Positions 36,104-45,249 of a stretch of 64,000 nucleotides of DNA are shown piece after piece. Position 1 is the stretch's first letter. Every line of letters starts with the position of its first letter. The position numbers were made by a program, and so were the translations under genes. The DNA comes from Mucilaginibacter gotjawali (GTDB lineage Bacteria; Bacteroidota; Bacteroidia; Sphingobacteriales; Sphingobacteriaceae). The stretch spans positions 3,162,001 through 3,226,000 of the forward strand of contig NZ_AP017313.1 in assembly GCF_002355435.1 (NCBI RefSeq), given 5' to 3'. Below the pieces are notes generated by a model that saw only the letters and a list, made by a program, of their open reading frames with translations, ran no database searches and was not told where the DNA came from.

Positions 36104-38290
36104 CAAAGCCCCCGTTTCCGTAAAACTCAGCAGCAATTTTCTTACTTCTGCAGGGTTTCTGAGGTAGAATTTAGCCGTGGATACGTTGCTGCCAACTTTT
36201 ATGGTAACGGCATTATCAGGCAACGCCTTAAAAATATCTTCATCCGTATAGTCATCACCAAAAGCAATTATAAAATCATAATTATCTTTTTCAACCAAAA
36301 GCAGGGCCGCTTTTCCTTTATTGATCTCCACATTTTTTACTTCCAGCACCTTATCACCGGGTAAAAGCTGTAATCCTTTATCACTTGCCAGGTATTTTAA
36401 ATTATTCATCAGTTCGTTGGCGCGCAATTCACCCAGGCCTTTTTGTGCATTGCGGTAATGCCAAACCAGCGAGTAGGTCTTCTCTTCTATGAAGGATCCC
36501 GGGGTCCTGTCAACATAGGTCTCCAATACGGGTAAAATATCCTGTTTCCAGTTGTCGGATAACCCGGAAATCTTATGCCAGGATTTATTTTGTTCTTTAA
36601 ACCAGGCCCCATGTTCTGCTATAAGGTAAACGTTTTTATCGCCAAACCATTCACCCAGATTTTTGTGCTTCCTCCCGCTGATCATAACTACTTCATTGGC
36701 AGTGTCTTCTGTTAATTTATCAATAATTGCAAACAGTTCCCTATCCGGGTTAGCCTGTAAAATATTGGGCTTAAAGCCAACCAGGGTACCGTCATAATCT
36801 AAAAATATGATCCGTTTTTTTGTTTTTGAATACCGCTTCACAATAGATTGTTCGGTACCAAAACTCACATGCCGGGTTTGCATTGAACGCTGCATCTGCT
36901 TAACTTCTTTAAGCTTGTCCATAAATATTTTAACCCAATGCAGGATATTGAACTTTGTTACCAGCGCCCGCATTTGCTGCATGCGCTCTTTTTGTTCATC
37001 ATGGGGCATATTCAGGGCTGTAATAATTGCCTCGCATACTTCGTTGATATTGTTTGGGTTAACAATAAGTGCATCAATCAATTCTTTTGAGGCACCTGCC
37101 ATTTCACTTAGTACCAAAACGCCATCATCGTTTATCCTGCTTGCAACATATTCTTTGCTCACCAGGTTCATACCATCGCGCATAGGTGTAACCAGGCAAA
37201 CATCCGCTGAGGCATATAAGGCGGAAAGCATTTCAATCGGGAATGACCGGTAGTAGTAATGTATGGGCGTCCAGTCCATTTTGCGGTAAAGCGCATTGAT
37301 ATTGCCAACTCTTTTATCAATTTCATCACGTAATTGGGCATATTGCGGCACTGTATCCCTTGACGGCACCACGATCATATACATGGTGATCTTTTCTGCG
37401 TACTCGGGGTGCTTTTGCAACAACTGTTCAAAAGCCTGCAAACGTTGTAGTATGCCTTTACTATAATCAAGCCTGTCAATTGAAAGTATTAGTTTGGAAT
37501 TCTTAAAGGCTTCTTTTATAGCGCTGATATGATCCTTTACATTTTTCTTTAAGGGCAATGTAGCATATTTATTTACATCAATACCCATGGCGAACGATTC
37601 AACCACCAGCGATCGTTCACCGGTGGTAATGATATTGGCAGATACCGTAACCGGCAAAATACGCGATACAGACCCGGTAAAATGCCGCACGTCATCAAAT
37701 GTGTGCAACCCGATCAGGTCGGCGCCCATTAACCCTTCCAGTAATTCATAACGCCAGGGGATATTCCTGAACATTTCGTGTGAAGGAAACGGGATATGGA
37801 GGAAAAACCCGATAGATACATCAGCCAGCTCAGCCCTTACCAGCGATGGTAAAAGTAAAAGCTGGTAATCATGTATCCAGATTACATCTCCAGGCTCGGC
37901 GATCTTCAGGATTTCGTCTCTAAACTTCCGGTTAACAATATTATAATATTCCCAGTACGATTGCTTGTAAACGGTATAAGTTGAAATATAATAATGAAAT
38001 ACTGGCCACAACACATCATTGCTAAACCCCTCGTAATACTGGTTGATCTCCTCCTGCTCTAAAAAAACAGGTACAAGACTCATCTCATCAAGTTGATGCC
38101 TGATGTTTTCACGGTCGTGCTGCCCCGTAACCTCTATGCCTGGCCAGCCGATCCATTTGTTATTACCATGTTTATAAACCGAGCCAAGGCCGGTGGCTAA
38201 ACCGCCTTCGCTGGAGGAGAAAACATATCCATCATCTGTTTTTGATATTTTTACAGGAAGCCTGTTAGATACAATTATAGTTTTGGGCAT
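36089..38290 (-). CDS. otsAB: Bifunctional trehalose-6-phosphate synthase/phosphatase
   Basis: The 733-residue protein is a fusion. Residues 1 to about 465 form a GT20 glucosyltransferase (OtsA), with SEGGLATGLGSV, HDYQLLLLPS (140-149), DRLDYSKG (272-279) and RDGMNLVSKEY (371-381). The HAD phosphatase (OtsB) starts near residue 490, with DYDGT at 498-502, SGRKHKNLGEWF and GDDYTDEDIF. It would make trehalose from UDP-glucose and glucose 6-phosphate in one protein, for osmotic or drying stress. The last residues and stop codon lie in a repeat arm. Confidence 0.95.
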   Translation of the reverse strand: MPKTIIVSNRLPVKISKTDDGYVFSSSEGGLATGLGSVYKHGNNKWIGWPGIEVTGQHDRENIRHQLDEMSLVPVFLEQEEINQYYEGFSNDVLWPVFHYYISTYTVYKQSYWEYYNIVNRKFRDEILKIAEPGDVIWIHDYQLLLLPSLVRAELADVSIGFFLHIPFPSHEMFRNIPWRYELLEGLMGADLIGLHTFDDVRHFTGSVSRILPVTVSANIITTGERSLVVESFAMGIDVNKYATLPLKKNVKDHISAIKEAFKNSKLILSIDRLDYSKGILQRLQAFEQLLQKHPEYAEKITMYMIVVPSRDTVPQYAQLRDEIDKRVGNINALYRKMDWTPIHYYYRSFPIEMLSALYASADVCLVTPMRDGMNLVSKEYVASRINDDGVLVLSEMAGASKELIDALIVNPNNINEVCEAIITALNMPHDEQKERMQQMRALVTKFNILHWVKIFMDKLKEVKQMQRSMQTRHVSFGTEQSIVKRYSKTKKRIIFLDYDGTLVGFKPNILQANPDRELFAIIDKLTEDTANEVVMISGRKHKNLGEWFGDKNVYLIAEHGAWFKEQNKSWHKISGLSDNWKQDILPVLETYVDRTPGSFIEEKTYSLVWHYRNAQKGLGELRANELMNNLKYLASDKGLQLLPGDKVLEVKNVEINKGKAALLLVEKDNYDFIIAFGDDYTDEDIFKALPDNAVTIKVGSNVSTAKFYLRNPAEVRKLLLSFTETGALEVKG

Positions 38291-38375
38291 AAAAACCTTT
38301 TATGATAAAAGGTTTCTATATCGAAGTTGTTTTAAAAAAAACCGCAAAACAGCCTATTGCAAGCATATTTTTACA

Positions 38376-38407
38376 TAAAAAAGCCGCCTGCACAAGTGCA
38401 GGCGGCT
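38376..38407 (-). terminator. Strong terminator of the 160-aa secreted protein gene
   Basis: The perfect stem GCCGCCTGCAC / GTGCAGGCGGC has a two-base loop and is followed on the minus strand by TTTTTT. It lies 25 bases after the gene's stop codon. Confidence 0.9.
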
Positions 38408-38432
38408 ACAAAAGATTAAATTACGCGATAAC

Positions 38433-38915
38433 TTATTTTACTTGTTTAAAGAAGTCAAGGTTACCTGAACCTGTTACCCTAACCAACACTTCGTGGTTAT
38501 CATTCTTCAAATCAACGAAGTATGATGTAGCGTCGATATCGTTGTTGATAGCTTCATTCGCCTGGTAAACGATCACGCTAACAGGAGTATATTCCTTGTA
38601 TTGTTCAGCGATCAGTTTTTGCGATTTTGCAGGGATAGCTTTGTAGCTGACAGTTTGGGTAGTGCCCAGGAAATCACCGCTAAGGTTGTAAAATGCAGTT
38701 TTCTTGGTACCGTCGATCAAAAATTCAGCTTTTTGAACGTTTTTGTTAATGGTCCAAACTACGCTGGTTGCACCGGCAAAGTCAGCGTTAAACTCTTGTT
38801 GAACATAGTATGATGCTGTAGCAGTGTTTTCATTAGCTTTTTTACCGCCGTCAGCAGCAAATACAGTTACACTAAATAAAGCAGCAGTTGCGATTGTTAA
38901 AAATATTTTTTTCAT
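38433..38915 (-). CDS. Small secreted protein, PepSY/BLIP-like
   Basis: A 160-residue protein with a clear signal peptide (KKIFLTIATAALFSVTVFA) and an alpha/beta body. The pattern QQEFNADFAGATSVVWTI, with DFFKQVK at the end, resembles the short BLIP-like or PepSY-like periplasmic proteins common in Bacteroidota. No catalytic residue is visible. It has its own strong terminator and a 350-base upstream region, so it is probably well expressed. Function unknown. Confidence 0.8.
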   Translation of the reverse strand: MKKIFLTIATAALFSVTVFAADGGKKANENTATASYYVQQEFNADFAGATSVVWTINKNVQKAEFLIDGTKKTAFYNLSGDFLGTTQTVSYKAIPAKSQKLIAEQYKEYTPVSVIVYQANEAINNDIDATSYFVDLKNDNHEVLVRVTGSGNLDFFKQVK

Positions 38916-39265
38916 GGTTGTTTTTAATTTTAAATCCGCAACAAATATAGAGTTATTTTAACAAATACATCATTAATATTTCACTTTTATGATAATTTCA
39001 TAATTATAGGGCTTTATTGGTGAAATTTTTAGATTTTCATAATTCACTTAGTGTATTTTTTACAATATGTCAATCAAAAAAGTGGCTAAAAACGTGTTAA
39101 TTTTAATTATAACGCCTTTTTTACATAAATTTAACTGAAAAATGTCATTTAAATGTCACGTGAACAATTATTGGTTAATGAAGTTGAATTAAGTTGATTG
39201 AGTTAGATAATTTTTTATTCGAAAACCAATCAACTTAATCAACCCAATCAACCACTCACTAACGT
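38916..39265. other. AT-rich spacer upstream of the PepSY-like gene, with repeat at the SDR end
   Basis: The part next to 38915 is AT-rich and should hold the promoter. An arm-spacer-arm repeat occupies 39181-39271. No gene is visible. Confidence 0.35.
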
Positions 39266-39271
39266 TCAACC
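39181..39271. repeat. Arm-spacer-arm repeat with GTTGATT words at the SDR 3' end
   Basis: The left arm (39181-39208) has AAGTTGAATTAAGTTGATTGAG; the right arm (39226-39271) holds the reverse-complement words CAATCAACTTAATCAACCC. The stop codon of the SDR gene (TGA at 39266-39268) is inside the right arm. Confidence 0.65.
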
Positions 39272-40072
39272 ATTATCAGCAAAGCCGGGATATAAGGTCA
39301 TGCCGCCATCCATAAAGATAGTGGTACCGGTGATATAATCAGCTTCATCGGAGGCGAGCCAGGTGGCAAGTTTGCCAATGTCCCCAGGTTCGCCGATGCG
39401 GTTGTAAGGGATCAGGGTTAATAATTTATTCAGCGCAGCGGGGGTATCCCACGCACTTTTGTTTATCGGGGTTTGTATCGCGCCCGGGCCGATGGCTACC
39501 ACGCGGATTTTATGCGGGGCCAACTCCTGGGCGATGCTTTTCATAAACATACTGATGCCGCCTTTGCTAGTGGCATAATTTACATGCCCCGCCCAGGGGA
39601 TCACTTCATGCACACTGCTCATACAGATTATTTTACCTGCCGCCCTGCTCCGGCCTTCCACCACTCCCCGTTTGATAAATTCTTTGGCTGCTTCCCGTGC
39701 ACACAGAAACTGACCGGTTAGGTTAATACCGATAACAGTATTCCATTGTTCCAGCGTCATATCTACAAAACGGGAATCACGTTGCAGGCCGGCATTATTT
39801 ACCAGGATATCAATGGTGCCATAGTGCCGGTACATTTCGGCAAACATCGCTTTTACTTCATCTTCGTTGCTGATATCCGCGTGAATAGCAAAGGCATTAC
39901 CCCCTGCAGCTGTTATTTCATCTACGGTTTGTTCGGCTACTTCGTGAGCATCCACATGGTTGATGATCACATTGGCGCCGGCTGCGGCCATGGCCAATGC
40001 CACTCCTTTGCCGATCCCGCTGTCCGCACCTGTTATTAATGCTGATTGTCCTTGTAATGCTGCTGAATTCAT
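39266..40072 (-). CDS. Short-chain dehydrogenase/reductase, glucose 1-dehydrogenase-like
   Basis: The 268-residue protein has the classical SDR motifs: TGADSGIGKG for cofactor binding, NNAG, the catalytic serine in MSSVH and the YATSK pair Y-x-x-x-K. The C-terminal GTTIFMDGGMTLYPGFADNG end is that of the bacterial glucose 1-dehydrogenase group. It would oxidise a sugar with NAD(P). The substrate is uncertain, since the family is broad. The stop codon lies in the repeat arm. Confidence 0.9.
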   Translation of the reverse strand: MNSAALQGQSALITGADSGIGKGVALAMAAAGANVIINHVDAHEVAEQTVDEITAAGGNAFAIHADISNEDEVKAMFAEMYRHYGTIDILVNNAGLQRDSRFVDMTLEQWNTVIGINLTGQFLCAREAAKEFIKRGVVEGRSRAAGKIICMSSVHEVIPWAGHVNYATSKGGISMFMKSIAQELAPHKIRVVAIGPGAIQTPINKSAWDTPAALNKLLTLIPYNRIGEPGDIGKLATWLASDEADYITGTTIFMDGGMTLYPGFADNG

Positions 40073-40155
40073 GGTTTTATGTTTTTTTTTAGTTTCAGAG
40101 TGTAGTATTACAAAATCAAAACCTTTTTATGTAGGATTTTTCCGTTAAATTTCAA

Positions 40156-40183
40156 TAAAAAGGCCGGCAAAACCGGCCTCTTT
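40156..40183 (-). terminator. Terminator of the 170-aa outer-membrane protein gene
   Basis: The perfect stem AGGCCGG / CCGGCCT with a five-base loop is followed on the minus strand by TTTTTATTG. It also lies upstream of the SDR gene in transcription order, so it separates the two. Confidence 0.8.
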
Positions 40184-40228
40184 AAAAATAAAAATTAATT
40201 ATTAGGAAATAATAAAATTTAGGGGGAA

Positions 40229-40741
40229 TTATTTTCCTTTTAATGAAAAGTTATATCCTACACGAAGTGCGAACATACTGATCACATCGCCTTCGGTATA
40301 ATATCGTAAACTGAGGTCAAACCCATTAGTCACATAACCCACATTTAAACTGCCTGCAAAGTTGGTTTGCGAGAAGGAAAAACCAGGCCCTTTGGTAGTT
40401 AAATCCCCAACGCCAATTTGCGGCTCGCCATAAAACCCATTACTGGTGTTATAACGATACCCGGCCAGAATGGGAACGAGGCTCAGCGTTTGTCCGGCAA
40501 AAATAGTTCCTGATTTACTGCTAAAAGTAGAATAGCCCCCAGTTAATGTAATTTGCCCGGACTGGCCAACGCCAAAAAGGCCCTTAAGATTTCCTCCGAA
40601 CCCTACGTTATAGGCAGAACTGTAAGATCCTAAAAGGAAGTTCCCTTCGGCGCCTATACCAACCTGGTTAGCGCCGGTTTGGCCGTGGCAATAAATAGTT
40701 GTTCCCAAAAAAACAACCAGAATAATAAAAATTTTTCTCAT
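40229..40741 (-). CDS. Small outer membrane beta-barrel protein
   Basis: A 170-residue protein with a signal peptide (RKIFIILVVFLGTTIYCHGQ) and a body made of alternating strands rich in G, S, T, Y and F, ending in the aromatic FALRVGYNFSLKGK. This is the OmpW/OmpA-barrel-like layout with about eight strands. It has its own terminator. Function unknown. Confidence 0.8.
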   Translation of the reverse strand: MRKIFIILVVFLGTTIYCHGQTGANQVGIGAEGNFLLGSYSSAYNVGFGGNLKGLFGVGQSGQITLTGGYSTFSSKSGTIFAGQTLSLVPILAGYRYNTSNGFYGEPQIGVGDLTTKGPGFSFSQTNFAGSLNVGYVTNGFDLSLRYYTEGDVISMFALRVGYNFSLKGK

Positions 40742-40920
40742 AAATTTTATTTTTTAATAATATTATTAGGTTAATTATTAACAAGTTAAAATAAAATCAT
40801 TAGAAAATAAAAATTTATTTTTGGTTTAAATAACAGGGCTAACGGTAATTTCCCATTGGTTAAATAACAGGCTTACCTTTTAATCGCTATTTATATTTGA
40901 GGTTAAAAAACAACTACGGA

Positions 40921-41814
40921 CTACTTGTTCTGTAACGACCATTTAGGAACGTAACCCACCACATTATTATAAGACACCCGGTAATAAGTATTCCCCTTTG
41001 CAATAACTACAACCTTTGAATTGGCAGGAATAGTTTGAACAATTGCAGCGCCATAACTGTCAAATTCGCGCATGTTTACCACACCTGTGGGATTTGCTTT
41101 TACATAAGTCATGTATGACGAGTTAATTTGCAAACCTTCATTTTTACTGGGTGCGGAAATAGTTTGTTTGGCATTAAAAACCGGAATTGACTTTTTTACC
41201 TGAGTAACCGCAGGTTCAATATTAGCGGCAGTGGTTTGCTTATTGTTTTCAAATGTGGTTTGTTTGATCCGGTAAACTGGTTTAATAGGTTTCTTATAGG
41301 TAATAGCTATATCAACTTTAGATGAATCTGCAGCGATCTTATTTTTATGCTTTTTTTTATGATGTTTTAGTGTTTTGGCGACGGCTACCTTGCTTGCAGG
41401 ATTTGATTGAATATTAATGATTTTTTTTGGCGGATTGAATGTCCGCACCAGGTAATCGCCTAAAATAAGGGCGATCAATATAAAAACAATCGTCATACCA
41501 ACGCCGGGACCTTTTCTTTTGGTTGGAGTTGGTGAAGAGGGCCGGTGCGCTTGCTGGCTATAATAATATCGTTGTTTGGGCGGTTCCTGCTGATGTGATT
41601 TTACTTTATTGATAGCCTGGTCGTACTGAATACGTTTAACAGGATCGCGCAGTGTTTCCCATGCTTCTTTTATTTCCCTGAACTTATTTTCAAAGTATTT
41701 ATCGCCCTGGTTCAGGTCGGGGTGCAGCTTTTTCGAAAGTTTCCGGTATGCTTCCTTTATATCATCTAAAGTGCAATCCGGTTCCACCCCCAGAATATAA
41801 TAGAAATCCTTCAT
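40921..41814 (-). CDS. DnaJ-domain membrane protein with C-terminal bacterial SH3 domain
   Basis: The 297-residue protein begins with a J-domain (residues 1-67) with H31-P32-D33, needed to stimulate Hsp70. A proline-rich linker leads to a single membrane helix ([18 protein letters not shown], about 105-125), then a lysine-rich region and a C-terminal SH3b domain ([20 protein letters not shown] to [10 protein letters not shown]). The J-domain faces the cytoplasm and the SH3b domain the periplasm. It could recruit DnaK to the membrane near the cell wall, which is inference. Confidence 0.88.
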   Translation of the reverse strand: MKDFYYILGVEPDCTLDDIKEAYRKLSKKLHPDLNQGDKYFENKFREIKEAWETLRDPVKRIQYDQAINKVKSHQQEPPKQRYYYSQQAHRPSSPTPTKRKGPGVGMTIVFILIALILGDYLVRTFNPPKKIINIQSNPASKVAVAKTLKHHKKKHKNKIAADSSKVDIAITYKKPIKPVYRIKQTTFENNKQTTAANIEPAVTQVKKSIPVFNAKQTISAPSKNEGLQINSSYMTYVKANPTGVVNMREFDSYGAAIVQTIPANSKVVVIAKGNTYYRVSYNNVVGYVPKWSLQNK

Positions 41815-41937
41815 TATTGAATACTACCGCTATAACACTTTGAATAACTGTTTGATTCAATTTTTATGATTTAGTTTAACGGGCTAACAAGAAATTGTGA
41901 CTTTACCGGAAATATGAAATTATAAGTATAATTGTTG

Positions 41938-42435
41938 ATGGAAGCCAAAACCCAATTTAAATTCAATCCTTTTTTTGTCATTTTGCTTAGTTTGCTGACA
42001 TTCTTCTTCCTATATAAGAGTTTTGCTAATCTGCCGCAGCCATTGGTTAGCTGGGCCAGTTTTTTCATCTGCCTGCCTTCTCTTTTAATAGCTTACTTTA
42101 TCCTGCCGATGACTTTTAAAATGATCTTTAATATCCCTTCAATTATATTAACTGACGATTGTTTGAATAGCAATATAGGGGGATATTCAATCGAGTGGAC
42201 GGATATAGCAAGCATAGAACTTTATAATGGTGGATATAGAAGCTTTGCTAAATTGGCAATCAATTTAAAAGACCCTGATAAATATTTTAACACCCCGCTT
42301 AAAAAGTTCCTTTATAAAACCAAACAGCTTGTTGTTGTCAACGACAAATCAATATTCCTGGATTTTGTATCCGGGCAAAATGAAGAAATTTTTGCGCTAA
42401 TAAAAGCCTATTGGACAAAGGAAGTCGAGGATTAA
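41938..42435 (+). CDS. Membrane protein, fourth member of the STM3941-like PH-type family
   Basis: The 165-residue protein has two N-terminal membrane helices, then IPSIILTDDCLN, the W-x-D-I pair in IEWTDIASIELYNGG, the KDPDKYFNTPLKKFL stretch and a C-terminal part. The motif order equals that of the three tandem paralogues at 17.7-19.3 kb. The ATG at 41938 is preferred over a TTG six bases upstream. Its 3' end overlaps the end of mqnA by four bases. Function unknown. Confidence 0.75.
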   Translation: MEAKTQFKFNPFFVILLSLLTFFFLYKSFANLPQPLVSWASFFICLPSLLIAYFILPMTFKMIFNIPSIILTDDCLNSNIGGYSIEWTDIASIELYNGGYRSFAKLAINLKDPDKYFNTPLKKFLYKTKQLVVVNDKSIFLDFVSGQNEEIFALIKAYWTKEVED

Positions 42436-43175
42436 AGCTCCTTGACATAATCCAAAAACAAATACAAGGCCTTTTTTTTATCTTCTGTCAAATCAAAATC
42501 AAGTTTGTGCATCAGGTAGTCCTCCAAATCAAAATCTGGCATGGTAGGTAATTCTTTTAGCAGGTCATCCCGATGATCGAGCCCGAATTTAAGCGCCCGG
42601 TTAAATTCGGCCATAAATTCCTTCGGGATGGGCTTGTTTGCTATCCACGCGGCGAAAACAAAGGGCAGGCCCGTGAATTTCTGCCATTCTTCGGCAAGGT
42701 CATAAACAAAAGCATATTTTTCCTTTTTGCCAAAGGTACGGTCGCCTATTTGAACAAAGGCGGTGGCTGCATCTGCGGATGCTGAATAGTCATCCGCATT
42801 AGTCACCAAGTCAGGCGCTGTTTTCCAGAAGTTTTTTAGCAATACTTTCGCCAGGTTATTGGATGAGCGTGACTGTGGATCGAGCTGCAAGATCGTTACG
42901 TCGTGTATATCGCAGTTGCTGAAGATAAACACCGAATTAACTGCCCCAACCGCGCCGATACAATAATCGGCTACAATTTCCCATACCGGGAGGCTTAACG
43001 TTGCTGCTACCGGGATAAGCCCGATATCCACTACATCATCAATCAGTTTTTGGGCGCAATCCGTAGGGTTATCAAGGCTCAGCTCAATTCTTTCGGGGAT
43101 GCCCGAATGCTGCAGGCCGTATATAAATGGTTTGGTATTGGTATAGCTAACTGCTGATATTCTGATCTTATCCAC
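42432..43175 (-). CDS. mqnA: Chorismate dehydratase (futalosine pathway)
   Basis: The 247-residue protein is an MqnA/MqnD-type periplasmic-binding-fold enzyme that makes 3-enolpyruvylbenzoate from chorismate, the first step of the futalosine route to menaquinone. It begins IRISAVSYTNTKPFIYGL and contains VDIGLIPVAATLSLP and LDPQSRSSNNLAKVLL, all typical of MqnA. It is followed in the same direction by the other mqn gene of the window after a phosphatase. The 3' end is convergent with and overlaps the membrane protein gene. Confidence 0.92.
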   Translation of the reverse strand: MDKIRISAVSYTNTKPFIYGLQHSGIPERIELSLDNPTDCAQKLIDDVVDIGLIPVAATLSLPVWEIVADYCIGAVGAVNSVFIFSNCDIHDVTILQLDPQSRSSNNLAKVLLKNFWKTAPDLVTNADDYSASADAATAFVQIGDRTFGKKEKYAFVYDLAEEWQKFTGLPFVFAAWIANKPIPKEFMAEFNRALKFGLDHRDDLLKELPTMPDFDLEDYLMHKLDFDLTEDKKKALYLFLDYVKEL

Positions 43176-43183
43176 AAAAAATA

Positions 43184-43801
43184 TTAAATGTTTTTTAAAT
43201 GTTCGGCATTATTAAAATCTACGATCTCGTAATTTTCGCCGTCAAAAGTAACTTTATATAACACCAGGTTTTGGTGAGGGAATGAATCCATCTCCGTAAG
43301 CGGCTTATTGGTTAACAGGCATAAAATAAGCCTGAGTGCACGGCCATGCATGCAGATCAGCACGGTTTCTTCCTCCGGGTGGCTCATGATCACCTTTAAA
43401 GCTTCCAGCTGCCTGGCTTTTACTTCGTTGGGGCTTTCCCCGCCTTCAAATTTGGCGTCCAGGTTGCCGTCTACCCATTCGCGCATGATCTTTAAAAAAT
43501 CACCGCGATTTTCAGGTGTTGCGGGTTGTCCTTCGTGGATTCCCCAGCCCAACTCGTCAAGCCCGGCCAGTTTTTCATAGGGAATACCCAAATCAATAAA
43601 ATGCTGGATGCTTTGCTGCGTACGTTTTAGTTCGGAGATATAAACTTTATCAAAGGGGACGGATTTATAGGCATTAAAAAAAGCAAGTGCCTGTTTGCGG
43701 CCCTCGTCATTTAAATCCGTATTCATGCCCCGGCCCTGGATGATGCCCTGTTTGTTTAAATCAGTTTGCCCGTGCCGGACGATGTATAGGGTTTTGTTCA
43801 T
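43184..43801 (-). CDS. Histidine phosphatase family protein
   Basis: The 205-residue protein has the RHGQTD motif with catalytic H10 in IVRHGQT and the second histidine in ICMHGRALRL. Sequence length and the RGMNTDLNDEGRKQA stretch fit a general phosphoglycerate-mutase-like phosphatase, not GpmA. The start codon ATG and its next codons (AACAAAACC) are part of an ATGAAC-type repeat arm. It lies between mqnE and mqnA; a role in that pathway is possible but not shown. Confidence 0.85.
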   Translation of the reverse strand: MNKTLYIVRHGQTDLNKQGIIQGRGMNTDLNDEGRKQALAFFNAYKSVPFDKVYISELKRTQQSIQHFIDLGIPYEKLAGLDELGWGIHEGQPATPENRGDFLKIMREWVDGNLDAKFEGGESPNEVKARQLEALKVIMSHPEEETVLICMHGRALRLILCLLTNKPLTEMDSFPHQNLVLYKVTFDGENYEIVDFNNAEHLKNI

Positions 43802-43990
43802 TAGTTCATTGGTTCATTAGTTCATTGGTTTCAAGGCGATGAACTATCGAAGGGGAAGGTTTTTATGATTAATAAATATGGTACATTAAGTTGTTAAATT
43901 ATAAAGCTTGATTGTTAGTACACTCAAATTTGTCCACTTTATCAAATCATCCACTAATGAACTAATGAACCAGTGAACCAATAAACTAAT
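43799..43990. repeat. Arm-spacer-arm repeat with TTCATTAG/TTCATTGG words between mqnE and the phosphatase
   Basis: The left arm (43799-43832) alternates TTAGTTCATTGG and TTCATTAG words. The right arm (43951-43990) has the reverse complement, ATGAACTAATGAACC. The phosphatase start codon is in the left arm and the mqnE stop (TAG) in the right arm. The two arms enclose about 118 bases of unassigned AT-rich sequence. Confidence 0.7.
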
Positions 43991-45179
43991 TTATTACCGG
44001 TAATTTATAATACGATGGTTTTACCTCGTCCGGGAATTTAAAATCGGTGTAATCTGTAACTACGTTGTATAAAGTGTCGCGCTCTATCGGCTGACGGCCC
44101 ACCTGTTTGATCAGTTCAACCAGCTGTTTGGTGCTCATGGACGGGTGTTGTTCTTCAGCACCTGCCATGGAGTAAATTTTAGTGGTATCATCCAGTGTGC
44201 CATCTATATCATCCACGCCAAAGTTTAGCGATAATTGCGCGGTTGTGCGGCTGATCATCGCCCAGTAAGCTTTGATGTGGTCGAAATTATCCAGGTAGAT
44301 ACGGGATATGGCATAATTGCGCAGATCCTCGATAACGGATACTTCAGGCACGTGCGACATCTGGTTATCCTGGTTGCGGAATTTTAACGGGATAAACGTT
44401 TGGAACCCGCCGGTTTTATCCTGTAAAGCCCGAAGCCTTTCCATATGATCAACCCGGTGCCAGAATTTCTCGATATGGCCGTATAGCATAGTGGCATTTG
44501 ACCTGGCGCCCAGTTTATGCCATTCTTCGTGGATGGCCAGCCATTGTTCGGCGTTACATTTATCTTTGGCGATCTGTTCCCTTATTTCAGGATGGAAGAT
44601 CTCGGCCCCGCCGCCGGGTATCGATTGTAAACCCGCATCATACATCAGGCGCATGCCGGTTGCATAATCAATTTTTGCTTTCTTGAAGATATAATGATAT
44701 TCAACCGGCGTAAGCGCCTTGATATGCAGTTCAGGCCTGTGCGCCCTGATCCTGCTGAACAATTCGCTGTAAAAAGCAACATCATACTGTGGTAAAACCC
44801 CGCCCACGATATGTACTTCGGTAACCGGCTCGTTATCGTATTTTTTTACGATATCAAACATCTCGTCCATGGTGTACTCCCACCCTTCCGAACGTTGTTT
44901 GATCAACACCGAATAAGAGCAGAATTTACAATCGTAAACACACAAATTGGTGGGTTCGATATGGAAGTTACGGTTAAAATAAGTTTTGTTGCCGTGACGT
45001 TTTTCGCGGATATAGTTAGCCAAAACGCCCAGGTAGCCTAATTCGCCTTTTTCAAAAAGCAAAACACCTTCATCAAAAGTGATGCGTTCTGCATGAAGTA
45101 CTTTTTCAGCAATATGTTTCAGATCAGCCGGAAGATCCGGGTTTTGGAGTAAGAGCAGGAGGTTATTTTCAGTTTCCAT
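43986..45179 (-). CDS. mqnE: Aminofutalosine synthase (radical SAM)
   Basis: The 397-residue radical SAM enzyme joins 3-enolpyruvylbenzoate and SAM to make aminofutalosine, the second step of the futalosine menaquinone route. The iron-sulfur cluster motif is C80-VYD-C84-KF-C87, followed by GYLGVLANY-type N-terminal sequence and the GGVLPQY, GARSNATMLYGH and SLNFGVDDIDGT blocks. Together with mqnA it shows this bacterium makes menaquinone by the futalosine route. It lies 185 bases upstream of the phosphatase gene. Confidence 0.93.
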   Translation of the reverse strand: METENNLLLLLQNPDLPADLKHIAEKVLHAERITFDEGVLLFEKGELGYLGVLANYIREKRHGNKTYFNRNFHIEPTNLCVYDCKFCSYSVLIKQRSEGWEYTMDEMFDIVKKYDNEPVTEVHIVGGVLPQYDVAFYSELFSRIRAHRPELHIKALTPVEYHYIFKKAKIDYATGMRLMYDAGLQSIPGGGAEIFHPEIREQIAKDKCNAEQWLAIHEEWHKLGARSNATMLYGHIEKFWHRVDHMERLRALQDKTGGFQTFIPLKFRNQDNQMSHVPEVSVIEDLRNYAISRIYLDNFDHIKAYWAMISRTTAQLSLNFGVDDIDGTLDDTTKIYSMAGAEEQHPSMSTKQLVELIKQVGRQPIERDTLYNVVTDYTDFKFPDEVKPSYYKLPVIN

Positions 45180-45249
45180 TCAAAAAACTTTGTGCAAAAA
45201 TAGCAAATGTTAATGTAATGACGGTGTAAGATTATTGTTTAAACAGGCA

